From CBDFNN01 sp965250215 (GTDB taxonomy: Bacteria; Bacteroidota; Rhodothermia; Rhodothermales; DATKEJ01), in NCBI GenBank assembly GCA_965250215.1, contig CBDFNN010000004.1:372001-436000 (forward strand): a stretch of 64,000 bases of DNA, written 5' to 3'. Positions 51,392 through 59,430 of the stretch are shown here, one piece after another. The number at the start of each line of letters is the position of its first letter. Positions within the stretch are counted from its first letter, which is position 1. Both the position numbers and the translations under genes were made by a program. Below the pieces are notes generated by a model, which was not told the DNA's origin, searched no databases, and was given only the letters and a program-made list of their open reading frames with translations.

Positions 51392-51667
51392 ATGAACGTT
51401 TCACTGACCCCTTATCTCGAAGCCCTAATAAAAGAAAAAGTCTCTTCTGGTCGATATAATTCTTCGAGCGAAGTTGTACGGGAAGCGTTGCGCCTTCTTG
51501 ACGAAAAGGATAAGAGATACCAGCTGGAGTTGGCTCGAATTCGGGAAAAGGTTCAAATAGGAACAGATCAGCTCGATGCTGGCCTCGGCGAAGAGTGGGA
51601 CATGGATAGATTTTTGGAGGAAGCCGAACGGAGATATCAAGAGAAGAAAAAGTCAAGCGAAGTTTAG
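51392..51667 (+). CDS. ParD-type antitoxin
   Basis: A 91-residue protein from the Met at 51392, where the ParD signature begins (MNVSLTPYLEALIKEKVSSG, RYNSSSEVVREALRLLDEKD); an upstream ATG at 51362 adds ten residues. The N-terminus is a ribbon-helix-helix domain and the rest a helical toxin-wrapping tail. The stop overlaps the beginning of the parE reading frame. The toxin is broken (next entry), so this antitoxin may be an orphan. Confidence 0.87.
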   Translation: MNVSLTPYLEALIKEKVSSGRYNSSSEVVREALRLLDEKDKRYQLELARIREKVQIGTDQLDAGLGEEWDMDRFLEEAERRYQEKKKSSEV

Positions 51668-51962
51668 TGCTTCCCGTAAAAAGGTCTCCCGATGCAGAGA
51701 AAGACCTAGATGATAAATATGACTACGTACGGCGGGATAGTCAGGAGAGAGCCTCACGAGAATTGCAGAAAATTCGAGCCGCGATACTGATGGTCGCAGA
51801 AAATCCCTTCATTGGAAAAAACGTAGATCACTTTGGACCAAAGATTTGAATGATATCTGCGTTACCCTACCGAATTTTTTATGGGGTTGCAGATGAACAC
51901 ATGAGGTGATATCTATACTTCACCATGCGAGGGATGCAAGTAAGCGTTTCCCGGTCTTGTAG
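51667..51962 (+). pseudogene. Broken ParE-type toxin gene
   Basis: Begins PVKRSPDAEKDLDDKYDYVR, then IRAAILMVAENPFIGKN, which is a RelE/ParE fold start, but stops at TGA 51847-51849 after GPKI. Beyond the stop the same frame gives LPYRIFYGVADEH, and after a +1 shift VISILHHARDASKRF, the family's C-terminal strand (I-x-x-I-L-H-x-x-R-D) with its conserved Arg. One nonsense codon and one frameshift inactivate it. Confidence 0.85.
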
Positions 51963-52023
51963 TTTCTCTAATAATACTCTATGGCTGATCAAATGAAGAC
52001 GATCAACTAAAAGCGACTTCTTC

Positions 52024-53052
52024 TCACTGACTCTCTAGGACGACTCCCTCCCGTACCACATTCAAGGCTACTCGATCTCCGACCTCGAATGAACATAGGC
52101 TGTCCACATGGACGAGATACTCAATGTTGTCCTGACGAACTCCATAGGATATGTCATGACCCTTGAAGTCCTTCGAGAAAATAAGCGCGCCATCTTGCGC
52201 TCCCTCCAATCTAATATGTTCGGGTCGCAACGACACTAGAACTTGGCCTTCTGCATCTCGGTTGAGTTGAATTTCCCCGAGAGATGTATCCGCCGTCCTT
52301 CCATTGGCTTCACACATCAAGAGATTCGTCCGACCCAAGAATTGAGCGACAAATAAACTCCTTGGCGTATTGTAAACATGTTCAGGACTTCCCACCTGAT
52401 CGATCCTCCCAGATCGCATGACCGCAATCCGATCCGCAAAGCCTAAGGCTTCCTCCTGATCGTGGGTGACTAAGATCGCCGTGATACCTTCCTTGCGAAT
52501 CAACTCTCGCATTTCGTCGCGCATGCTCTCACGCAATACAGAATCGAGATTTGCGAAGGGCTCGTCTAACAATAGAATCCTTGGCGATGGGGCAATCGCT
52601 CTGGCCAAGGCGACTCGCTGTTGCTGTCCGCCTGACAACTCGGCTGGAAGTCGAGCCTCATATCCACTCAATCCCACCATGCGAATTACGTCCTTGACAC
52701 GTGCGCTCTTTTCACCTTTGGACATCTTGCGCAATCCAAAGCCGACGTTTTTCTCGACCGTTAGGTGCGGAAACAAGGCATGATCCTGAAAAACAAATCC
52801 GATACCACGCTTCTCCACAGGAGTATCAACAGACTCACCTGCTATCTCCACGCCATCTAAAAATATTTTCCCAGAATCCGGACGCTCAAACCCGGCGATC
52901 ATTCTCAAGGTCGTCGTCTTACCACACCCACTTGGTCCAAGCAAGGCAAAGATCTCCTTCTCCTGCACATCGAAGTGCACGGCATCCACGGCTGCAGGGC
53001 CGTAGGCCTCGAAGCGTTTGGTGATCTGTGATATGGAAAGAATAGTTTTCAA
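52024..53052 (-). CDS. fbpC: Ferric iron ABC transporter ATP-binding protein
   Basis: A 342-residue ABC ATPase. Walker A GPSGCGKTT (39-47), Q-loop VFQDHALFPHLTV, signature LSGGQQQR, Walker B ILLLDEPFANLD and switch His in LVTHDQEEAL are all present. The C-terminal ~100 residues form a TOBE-type regulatory domain (VSLRPEHIRLEGAQDGALIF). Order and sequence match FbpC/AfuC-type subunits that power Fe3+ uptake; spermidine or thiosulfate systems are alternatives, but the neighbouring substrate binder supports iron. Last gene of the minus-strand operon; separated from the permease gene by 243 bases that hold the octamer repeat. Confidence 0.85.
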   Translation of the reverse strand: MKTILSISQITKRFEAYGPAAVDAVHFDVQEKEIFALLGPSGCGKTTTLRMIAGFERPDSGKIFLDGVEIAGESVDTPVEKRGIGFVFQDHALFPHLTVEKNVGFGLRKMSKGEKSARVKDVIRMVGLSGYEARLPAELSGGQQQRVALARAIAPSPRILLLDEPFANLDSVLRESMRDEMRELIRKEGITAILVTHDQEEALGFADRIAVMRSGRIDQVGSPEHVYNTPRSLFVAQFLGRTNLLMCEANGRTADTSLGEIQLNRDAEGQVLVSLRPEHIRLEGAQDGALIFSKDFKGHDISYGVRQDNIEYLVHVDSLCSFEVGDRVALNVVREGVVLESQ

Positions 53053-53055
53053 AAA

Positions 53056-53084
53056 GTCGTCAGCTGTCAGTCTTCAGTCGTCAG
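53056..53084 (+). repeat. 29-bp direct repeat, left of the iron-transport operon
   Basis: GTCGTCAG-x-x-x-TCAG-x-x-TTCAGTCGTCAG. The same element occurs in the same orientation at 56020-56048, on the other side of the three-gene iron operon. The bases after it (GGAATATCGGGTTGTC...) are low-complexity. Confidence 0.7.
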
Positions 53085-53193
53085 AGAAATATGAGTGGTC
53101 GGAATATCGGGTTGTCAGATTGTCGGAATATCAGAATTTGGTCCTTTGTGCTATTAACGTAAAATTTATTTGCCGCGCTGGAAAATATCGGTA

Positions 53194-53297
53194 AGCTCCC
53201 CAGCTCCCCAGCTCCCCAGCTCCCCAGCTCCCCAGCTCCCCAGCTCCCCAGCTCCCCAGCTCCCCAGCTCCCCAGCTCCCCAGCTCCCCAGCTCCTC
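53194..53297. repeat. Octamer tandem repeat, 12 perfect copies of AGCTCCCC plus one imperfect copy
   Basis: Perfect units run from 53194 to 53289. The 13th unit (53290-53297) has one change and overlaps the permease stop codon (TCA on the plus strand, 53296-53298). In the minus-strand operon the array lies between the permease stop and the ATPase start, so unit loss or gain changes only the spacer length. Frames that read through the array encode chance repeats. Confidence 0.97.
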
Positions 53298-54927
53298 ACT
53301 CCTCCTTCGTTCCGAGCATCACAAATCCGACAACCGCCACAGAAGTCAAAGTGATCGTCAAAGCATAAGGCGCTGCTCTCGCAAACATCGCATCCGTCGT
53401 GTAGGACCATACATTCAAGGCCAAGGTTTCAAAGCCGATCGGAGAAAGCAGTAGCGTAATCGGCAACTCCTTCATCGCGGCGATAAAGACCAAACTCATA
53501 CCCGCAAATAGTGCTGGACGGACCAAGGGAAAGGTGACACGGAGGAATGCCTGCAAAGGTCGGAGACCCAAAGATCGTGCAGCCTCTTCCAGTCTTTCTG
53601 AGGCTTGATACATTCGACTCCTTACCGGACCGATCGCCTCGGCCAAGAAATGGATGGTCAATGCGGCGATCAAAACACCTAAGGTCTGATAGATGGATGG
53701 GGTCAATCTTAAGGTGAAAAAGACGACTGCCAAAGCCAGCGCCAAAGGGGGCACGGCGTAGGCCAGATAGGAAACACGTTCGACTGCACCCGCTCTAGCC
53801 TTCTTCATCCTCTGTCCTAAGTATGCCAGAGGTAATGCGAAGAGTCCGCAGAGCAAGGCCGTCGGTAAGGCCGCCATCAGAGAATCCATTATGCCATTCG
53901 AAAAGCTGTTTGTAGCAAACTCTGCTGTACCATTCCTCATCCAAAAGAGAATGGCTAAGAGCGGCAAGGCGACCGTCGCGAAGAGGGTCACTGAGGCCCA
54001 AACTCCAGCAAGCCATGTGACCGGACCAGGTTTTCGCTTACTGAATTTTCGTCGAGATCCCGGACCCTGGCTGTCCAGTCTCAGACCCTTCAACGTTCGA
54101 AATTCGAAATAGAGTAAGACTGCTGTTAGAGCCAAAAGAATAAGCGCGAGGCAGGCCGCGTAGACTCGATCATAGGATGCCGCGTATTGCACATAGATTG
54201 CATAGCTCAGCGTTTCATATCCCATTAGGGACACCGCACCGAAATCACCGAGGACGTGAAGAACTACGATCAAGCCTCCAGCGAGCAGCGCTGGCTTGAG
54301 CTGAGGAAGCATGACTCGCCAAACAGATTCACGTCGACTCATACCCAAGGTCAATGCCGCATCCTCCAATGCCGGATCGAGACCGCGGATCGCACTCCGC
54401 AGATTGATATAGATATAAGGGTAGGTGTAAAAACCGATCGCTAACAATGCACCCAGATAACCAGAAGGTCTGGGGATGGCCCAGCCGATGCTTTGTGCAA
54501 ACATGCCATAGTTTCCGAAACTACCCAGCAGCGCATAGGCCATCACATAGCCTGGGATTGCCAGAGGAAGGATGGCGAGTCCACTGATCAACTTTCGCCC
54601 AGGAATCTTGGATCGACTCGTGAGCCAGGCCAAGGGAAAAGCGAGCAAGAGATCGAGAAGCAGGACCCCAATAGCGAGACTGATCGTATTGAAAAGAAGC
54701 CCCAGATTTCGAGATCGAAATATGAGTTCAATGGCCTTTCCGGGAGAAGCCGAGAAGGCCGCAACAAAAAGATAGACGACCGGAATAGCGACTCCCGCGG
54801 CCACGATTACAGCCGGAATCAAGAGATACCATTTGCCCAGAAAACCGACCGAGCCGACGCCAGAAAGATGAAGCGACTCCTTTACAAAAGAGCCTTGGCC
54901 GGATTCATCTGTGGTCGGGCTGGACAA
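53296..54927 (-). CDS. fbpB: Ferric iron ABC transporter permease (two fused permease halves)
   Basis: A 543-residue membrane protein with about 12 TM segments in two homologous halves. Each half carries the EAA-type ATPase-contact loop: LEDAALTLGMSRRESVWRVM in the first and LEEAARSLGLRPLQAFLRVT in the second. This duplicated arrangement is that of FbpB/SfuB-type permeases. Between halves is a cytoplasmic stretch (SQGPGSRRKFSKRKPGP). The gene begins 18 bases downstream of the substrate-binder stop on the same strand. Its last codons (GTKEE, stop) abut the octamer repeat. Confidence 0.88.
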   Translation of the reverse strand: MSSPTTDESGQGSFVKESLHLSGVGSVGFLGKWYLLIPAVIVAAGVAIPVVYLFVAAFSASPGKAIELIFRSRNLGLLFNTISLAIGVLLLDLLLAFPLAWLTSRSKIPGRKLISGLAILPLAIPGYVMAYALLGSFGNYGMFAQSIGWAIPRPSGYLGALLAIGFYTYPYIYINLRSAIRGLDPALEDAALTLGMSRRESVWRVMLPQLKPALLAGGLIVVLHVLGDFGAVSLMGYETLSYAIYVQYAASYDRVYAACLALILLALTAVLLYFEFRTLKGLRLDSQGPGSRRKFSKRKPGPVTWLAGVWASVTLFATVALPLLAILFWMRNGTAEFATNSFSNGIMDSLMAALPTALLCGLFALPLAYLGQRMKKARAGAVERVSYLAYAVPPLALALAVVFFTLRLTPSIYQTLGVLIAALTIHFLAEAIGPVRSRMYQASERLEEAARSLGLRPLQAFLRVTFPLVRPALFAGMSLVFIAAMKELPITLLLSPIGFETLALNVWSYTTDAMFARAAPYALTITLTSVAVVGFVMLGTKEE

Positions 54928-54945
54928 TTGATCTTGAATGGGATC

Positions 54946-55953
54946 TTATATGAGACCCACTTCTCGGAGCAGGTCCAAGGTGGCTTCAAGATCGTCAAGA
55001 TCGTTCAAGTCGATTGCCGTCGTTTTCGACATCAACTCATCCATCGGAATGAGATTGGAATGCGTTGCCGTTCCAGAACTCACTGGATACTCAAATACTT
55101 CCTGTGTAAAATAGCTCTGCGCATCGGCCGAAAGAAGATATTCAACAAATTTTGCGCCAGTCTCTTGGTCACCCGACTTGAGTAGGCCAGCTCCAGCGAT
55201 GTTGACAAGATTTCCAGCATCGCCGGCGTCAAAGTAGACTTGGCTTACGGGATAATTTGGGTCCTCGTTTAGGAATCGAAGCAAGTAGTAGTGGTTCGGA
55301 ATCCCGAGATCTACGTCACCATTGGCGATCGCCTCAACGATTGCAGAGTTCTTGGGATAAGATTTTGCTCCATTGGCCATCATACCTTCGAGCCAAGTCT
55401 TGACCGCTTCGTCTCCAAGTCGGACACGAAGTGCGGTAACTGCGGCTTGAAAAGATCCATTTGTTGGAGCCCAGCCGACCCGTCCATTCCACTTTGGATT
55501 GGTCAATTCCATGATCGATCCAGGTAGCTCATCGGCTGAAACTTTTGCCGGTGCATAAGCCAAAGAACGAGCGCGGCCTGAAGTCGCGATCCACTGTCCA
55601 TTGGCCGAAGTGAAAGCTTCCATGACATTGGATCCGATGCCATCAGGTAGATCGGCAAAGAGACCCGCTTTAGCGACGGCGCCAAGTGCTCCGGCATCCT
55701 GGGCCCAGAAGACATCGGCTGGAGAATTATCCTTTTCTTCCATCAGCGTAACCGCTAATTCGGAAGTGCCAGCATAGCGGACATTGACTTCTATACCTGT
55801 AGCGGCAGTAAACTTTTCAACCAAAGGCTCAACGAGACCTTTGCTTCTTCCTGAGTAAACGGTGAGCGATTGCGGCTCGACCACTTCAGGAGTTTCTGTA
55901 CAAGAAGAGAGTAGGAGTACGGCGCAAAGCACCGAGAGAATTCGTGTTTTCAT
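54946..55953 (-). CDS. fbpA: Ferric iron ABC transporter substrate-binding lipoprotein
   Basis: A 335-residue protein with lipobox LLLSSC. It has the FbpA-type order: LTVYSGRSKGLVEPLVEKFT, GIEVNVRYAGTSELAVTL, DVFWAQDAGALGAVAKAGLF, a middle FQAAVTALRVRLGDEAV and the hinge region DLGIPNHYYLLR (with the Tyr pair that coordinates Fe3+ in this family), ending in FVEYLLSADAQSYFTQEVFE. It binds periplasmic Fe3+ and delivers it to the permease. First gene of the operon. Confidence 0.88.
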   Translation of the reverse strand: MKTRILSVLCAVLLLSSCTETPEVVEPQSLTVYSGRSKGLVEPLVEKFTAATGIEVNVRYAGTSELAVTLMEEKDNSPADVFWAQDAGALGAVAKAGLFADLPDGIGSNVMEAFTSANGQWIATSGRARSLAYAPAKVSADELPGSIMELTNPKWNGRVGWAPTNGSFQAAVTALRVRLGDEAVKTWLEGMMANGAKSYPKNSAIVEAIANGDVDLGIPNHYYLLRFLNEDPNYPVSQVYFDAGDAGNLVNIAGAGLLKSGDQETGAKFVEYLLSADAQSYFTQEVFEYPVSSGTATHSNLIPMDELMSKTTAIDLNDLDDLEATLDLLREVGLI

Positions 55954-56019
55954 TGTTTAGACTGATTCTAAATAAGGGGGAGAAGCCTGTTACTCATTGC
56001 TCGTGAATAGTTTCAAGGA

Positions 56020-56048
56020 GTCGTCAGCCTTCAGCTTTCAGTCGTCAG
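56020..56048 (+). repeat. 29-bp direct repeat, right of the iron-transport operon
   Basis: GTCGTCAG-x-x-TTCAG-x-TTTCAGTCGTCAG, same orientation as 53056-53084. Its last bases are also the start of the left arm of the inverted repeat. Confidence 0.7.
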
Positions 56049-56277
56049 GAAGAGGGGATGCCGTGTTCTGTGTTCCGTTTTCCGGAAGGAGAGACTTGTT
56101 GAAATTCGGACCAAAATTACCAGGTTCTGAAAAGAGTGCCGGTGACTCTTTGAAGGAACAGACAGCTTGAAGGAAACAGACAGTCATTTGCGAGGCCAAG
56201 TACCGAGGTCGAAGTTTGAGTCCAGAGTATTAGCGGCAAACGGAACACAGAACACGGCACACCTCTTCCTGACGACT
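56040..56277. repeat. Pair of ~41-bp inverted repeats enclosing ~157 bp
   Basis: Left arm 56040-56080 (AGTCGTCAGGAAGAGG, then GCCGTGTTCTGTGTTCCGTTT) and right arm 56238-56277 are inverse complements with about three differences. The right arm ends one base before the efflux-pump stop codon. The layout is that of a small non-coding mobile element or of a very large hairpin in the 3' region of the efflux operon. Confidence 0.85.
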
Positions 56278-56278
56278 C

Positions 56279-59200
56279 CTATTCAGTTAATAGGCTCTCC
56301 CTAAACTCATACTCCCTATAGTCGACCTTGAAGAGAATGCTATAGAGCGATGGAATAAAGAGAAGTGTGATCACTGTACCAAAGAGAAGCCCGACCATGA
56401 TGCTGACAGCCATCCCTTCCCACATTTCGCCACCACTCAGATAGAGAGGAATCAATCCGAGTACCGTCGTGAAGGTGGCCAACATGATCGGCCTAAAGCG
56501 CTGAAGACAAGCCGCGATCACGGCATCCTGCTGACTCAAGGATGGATTTTTCTCCTCCGTTTCTATCCTATCAATGAGCACAATGGCATTATTTATCACG
56601 ATGCCCGCCAGAGATATAACACCCAAGAATGGCATAAAGCCGAAGGGCTCTTGGAACACGAGTAGTCCGATTACCACACCGATTACGCCTAAAGGAATTG
56701 TCAAAGTCACCATCAAGGTCTTCCTCAGTGAGTTGAACTGGATGATCAAAAGAAGTAGGATGATAAATGCAGCCAAGGGTAGATAGGCGACAACCGCACC
56801 CATATTGTCGGCCGTATTCTTTGCGTCTCCCCCATACTCATAGGCATAACCCGGTGGCCAAGCTTTTCGATCTTCATCCAACCAAGGGGTGAGTTCAGCG
56901 GTCACCTCGGAGGCATTGCCTTCCTCGTTTAGCTCACTTGAAATGTTGATCGTTCGGTTGAGATTGCGTCGCTTGATTTTCGCGTATTGCCATTCAGGGA
57001 CGATGTCGGCCACCTGCAACAAAGGTACACTTTTACCGCTATTCTGGGCGTAGACATTTAGAGTCTCTAGGCTCTCGAGATTCTGCTGCTGACGGGCATC
57101 ACCTCGCATCATGATCGGGATGGACTTGTCTCCTTCTCGATACTCCCCGGTCTGAAATCCATCCAATACCGTCTGCAAGGAAGTTGCAATATCCTGACTG
57201 CTGACACCTGCCGACTGTGCCCGACTTTGATCAATGTCTATAATGAGTTTTTTCCCCTTTGGGCCCCAGTCGTCCTTGACGTTCTTGGTGCCTCTGATAG
57301 AAGAGAGCTTCTGTTTGATCGAGGTAGAGATTACCGCGAGTACATCGGGATCATCCCCAGACACCTTGACCTCTATCGGCACACCGCCGCCACCAGCTCC
57401 AAGTGGTCCGACTTTGATATCGGGATTCGGAAATCGATTGAAGGCGTAGCGATCAAGTTTCTCGATCACCGCATTGTTAGTCTCTGCTTCAGAGGTGTTG
57501 ACCACCAAGTGAGCATAACTGGAATTGGCCTCGTCCGCGCTGTAACCCATGTCATACGACTCTGGACCTTTACCGATATAAGAAGACCAGTCCATGACGC
57601 CACTCGTCCTAGAATCACTGACCTTCAAAGAATCCTGCATGTAGCGCTCGATATCACCAACGATATCCATGGTCCTCTCTATTCTTGTTCCTAAAGGTAA
57701 ATTGATATCCACTGTGATCATGTTTCGATCGCTGTCGGGAAAGAAGACAAAGGAGATCCATTGGAAACCAAACAAGGAGACCACAAAGAGAGCGAGGATT
57801 CCAAAGACAACGATGTACTTCCGTCCGAGAGCGCTTAGGATGAGGTCCTTGTAAATCGATTTCATCTTGGCGATGATTCGATCAATCATCCCCAACTCTT
57901 TCTCTCCCTTCTTTTCGATTTTCAAGAAGAGATAGCAGAACATTGTGATTACGGACAAGGCGATGATCCAAGACGAGAGCAAGGCTGGGGAGATCACGAC
58001 AAAGATGGGTCCGACGATGTCGCCCATGACGGACTCCGCCAAATAGAAAGCCAGAAAGGCTGCGGAGGTGGTGAGGGTTGATATCAGAAGAGGAGTGAAG
58101 AGCTCACTACAAGAATCGATGGCGGCCTGTTTGGCATTCTCCCCGTTTTCCATCTTCACCATGATCGACTCCGCCACCACGATGGCGTTGTCCACCATCA
58201 TGCCCAGTGCCATGATCAATGCTGCAAGCGTTACCTGATTTAAACCCACATTCATGACGGCCATCAACATAAGGGTCATGATGGTCACAATCGGGATGAG
58301 ACTCGCAATGACAAGTCCAGTCCGAAAGCCAAGGAAGAGCAGCATGACAGCCAAGACGATGCCAATCGATTGCATTAGGTTGCCAATGAAATCACTGATC
58401 TTGACATCGATATAAGTATCCATGCTCGCCACTCTGCTCAACTCCAAACCTACAGGTAGCCTGCCTTTCCACTCGTTCACAACCAGATCCACTTCCCTCC
58501 CAAGTGCAATGATATTGGCTCCCTCCTTAAGATTGACATGCAGGGTTATGGCCTCCAATCCGTTCACTCGAACACGCTGTGTCGGGGGCTCGATGTACGC
58601 TTTGCGCACGGTGGTAATATCCTCGATATAGACCAGTTGGTTACTTTGTCCTACAGGTACCAAGGTCTTCTTGATGTCCTCGAGCTCATCAAAATTACCG
58701 GTGGGTTCGAGGATGATACGCTCGTCCTCTAGGTTCACGATTCCACCCGTACTTAGAATATTGGTAGAGGCGATGATGCCTTGGAGTTTGTTCGCTGTCA
58801 AGTTGAATTCATTAAGCTTCGCATTGTCGAACTCGATGAAAACTCGCTCTTCCTGTACACCGCCCAATTCGACCTTGGCTGCATCAGGTAGCTTGATTAA
58901 GTCGTCCTTGAGATCATCGGCATAGTCCTTCATTTCCGAATAGGAAAATCCGTCGCTTGACATACTGACAACGAGGCCGTAGACATCACCGATTCCATCG
59001 TCGTTCAACTTGGGCTGTACGCCTTGCGGTAGTCCCTTGACGCCATTCAATTTCCTTCGGAGTCGATCCCAGACTGACTGTAATTCGTCCGGAGCAACTT
59101 GATCTTTGAGAATGACGCTCACAATGGAAAGTCCTGTTCGCGATGTAGAATTTACTTCCTTGAGTTCGGGCAACTCTTGCGCGACTTTTTCGATCTTGTC

Positions 59201-59392
59201 GCTAACTAGCGCTTCAACCCGCTCTGGACTGGCCCCAGGAAATTCCGAGACAATCGTAGCTACACGGATCGTGTAGGGCGGCATGCTATCGCGAGCGAGC
59301 GATTGGTACAAAACAAGACCCATCAAAATGATGGTGCCTAAAACCACAAAAGTGATCCGGTTTTTCTCGATGGAAAACTGAGCGATATTCAT
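56279..59392 (-). CDS. RND-family efflux transporter inner-membrane subunit
   Basis: A 1037-residue transporter with the 12-TM, two-large-loop layout of AcrB/MdtB-type pumps: N-terminal FSIEKNRITFVVLGTIILMG, the duplicated motif PEVKEV-like ELPELKEVNSTSRTGLSIVS, a TM4 stretch GMMVDNAIVVAESIMVKME with the proton-relay acidic residue, and the second half YLPLAAFIILLLLIIQFNSL, GVIGVVIGLLV, GIVINNAIVLIDRIE. Belongs to the hydrophobe/amphiphile efflux (HAE) group; substrate unknown. Third gene of a minus-strand operon, 38 bases after the adaptor. Confidence 0.92.
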   Translation of the reverse strand: MNIAQFSIEKNRITFVVLGTIILMGLVLYQSLARDSMPPYTIRVATIVSEFPGASPERVEALVSDKIEKVAQELPELKEVNSTSRTGLSIVSVILKDQVAPDELQSVWDRLRRKLNGVKGLPQGVQPKLNDDGIGDVYGLVVSMSSDGFSYSEMKDYADDLKDDLIKLPDAAKVELGGVQEERVFIEFDNAKLNEFNLTANKLQGIIASTNILSTGGIVNLEDERIILEPTGNFDELEDIKKTLVPVGQSNQLVYIEDITTVRKAYIEPPTQRVRVNGLEAITLHVNLKEGANIIALGREVDLVVNEWKGRLPVGLELSRVASMDTYIDVKISDFIGNLMQSIGIVLAVMLLFLGFRTGLVIASLIPIVTIMTLMLMAVMNVGLNQVTLAALIMALGMMVDNAIVVAESIMVKMENGENAKQAAIDSCSELFTPLLISTLTTSAAFLAFYLAESVMGDIVGPIFVVISPALLSSWIIALSVITMFCYLFLKIEKKGEKELGMIDRIIAKMKSIYKDLILSALGRKYIVVFGILALFVVSLFGFQWISFVFFPDSDRNMITVDINLPLGTRIERTMDIVGDIERYMQDSLKVSDSRTSGVMDWSSYIGKGPESYDMGYSADEANSSYAHLVVNTSEAETNNAVIEKLDRYAFNRFPNPDIKVGPLGAGGGGVPIEVKVSGDDPDVLAVISTSIKQKLSSIRGTKNVKDDWGPKGKKLIIDIDQSRAQSAGVSSQDIATSLQTVLDGFQTGEYREGDKSIPIMMRGDARQQQNLESLETLNVYAQNSGKSVPLLQVADIVPEWQYAKIKRRNLNRTINISSELNEEGNASEVTAELTPWLDEDRKAWPPGYAYEYGGDAKNTADNMGAVVAYLPLAAFIILLLLIIQFNSLRKTLMVTLTIPLGVIGVVIGLLVFQEPFGFMPFLGVISLAGIVINNAIVLIDRIETEEKNPSLSQQDAVIAACLQRFRPIMLATFTTVLGLIPLYLSGGEMWEGMAVSIMVGLLFGTVITLLFIPSLYSILFKVDYREYEFRESLLTE

Positions 59393-59430
59393 CTGCTGCC
59401 CTCTAGGCTGTTGGCTAGTTTATCATCGAC

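Larger units (their letters stand above)
55954..56278. other. Intergenic region with inverted repeat pair and short tandem repeat
   Basis: About 325 bases between the iron-transport and efflux operons. Contains the direct-repeat element 56020-56048, a ~41-bp inverted repeat pair (56040-56080 and 56238-56277), and two tandem copies of TGAAGGAA-CAGACAG near 56151-56188. No ORF. Confidence 0.8.

Noticed and set aside
53194..53297. CRISPR-like array
   Set aside because: Units are contiguous 8-mers without spacers; no cas genes are present.
53081..53410. Frame encoding a GAGELGSW-type repeat protein
   Set aside because: It is simply a reading of the octamer DNA repeat (three frames give similar peptides), overlaps the permease gene and lacks any start context.
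54493..55185. 230-codon plus-strand ORF across the iron permease and binder genes
   Set aside because: Antisense to two strongly supported genes; highly charged composition typical of such shadows.
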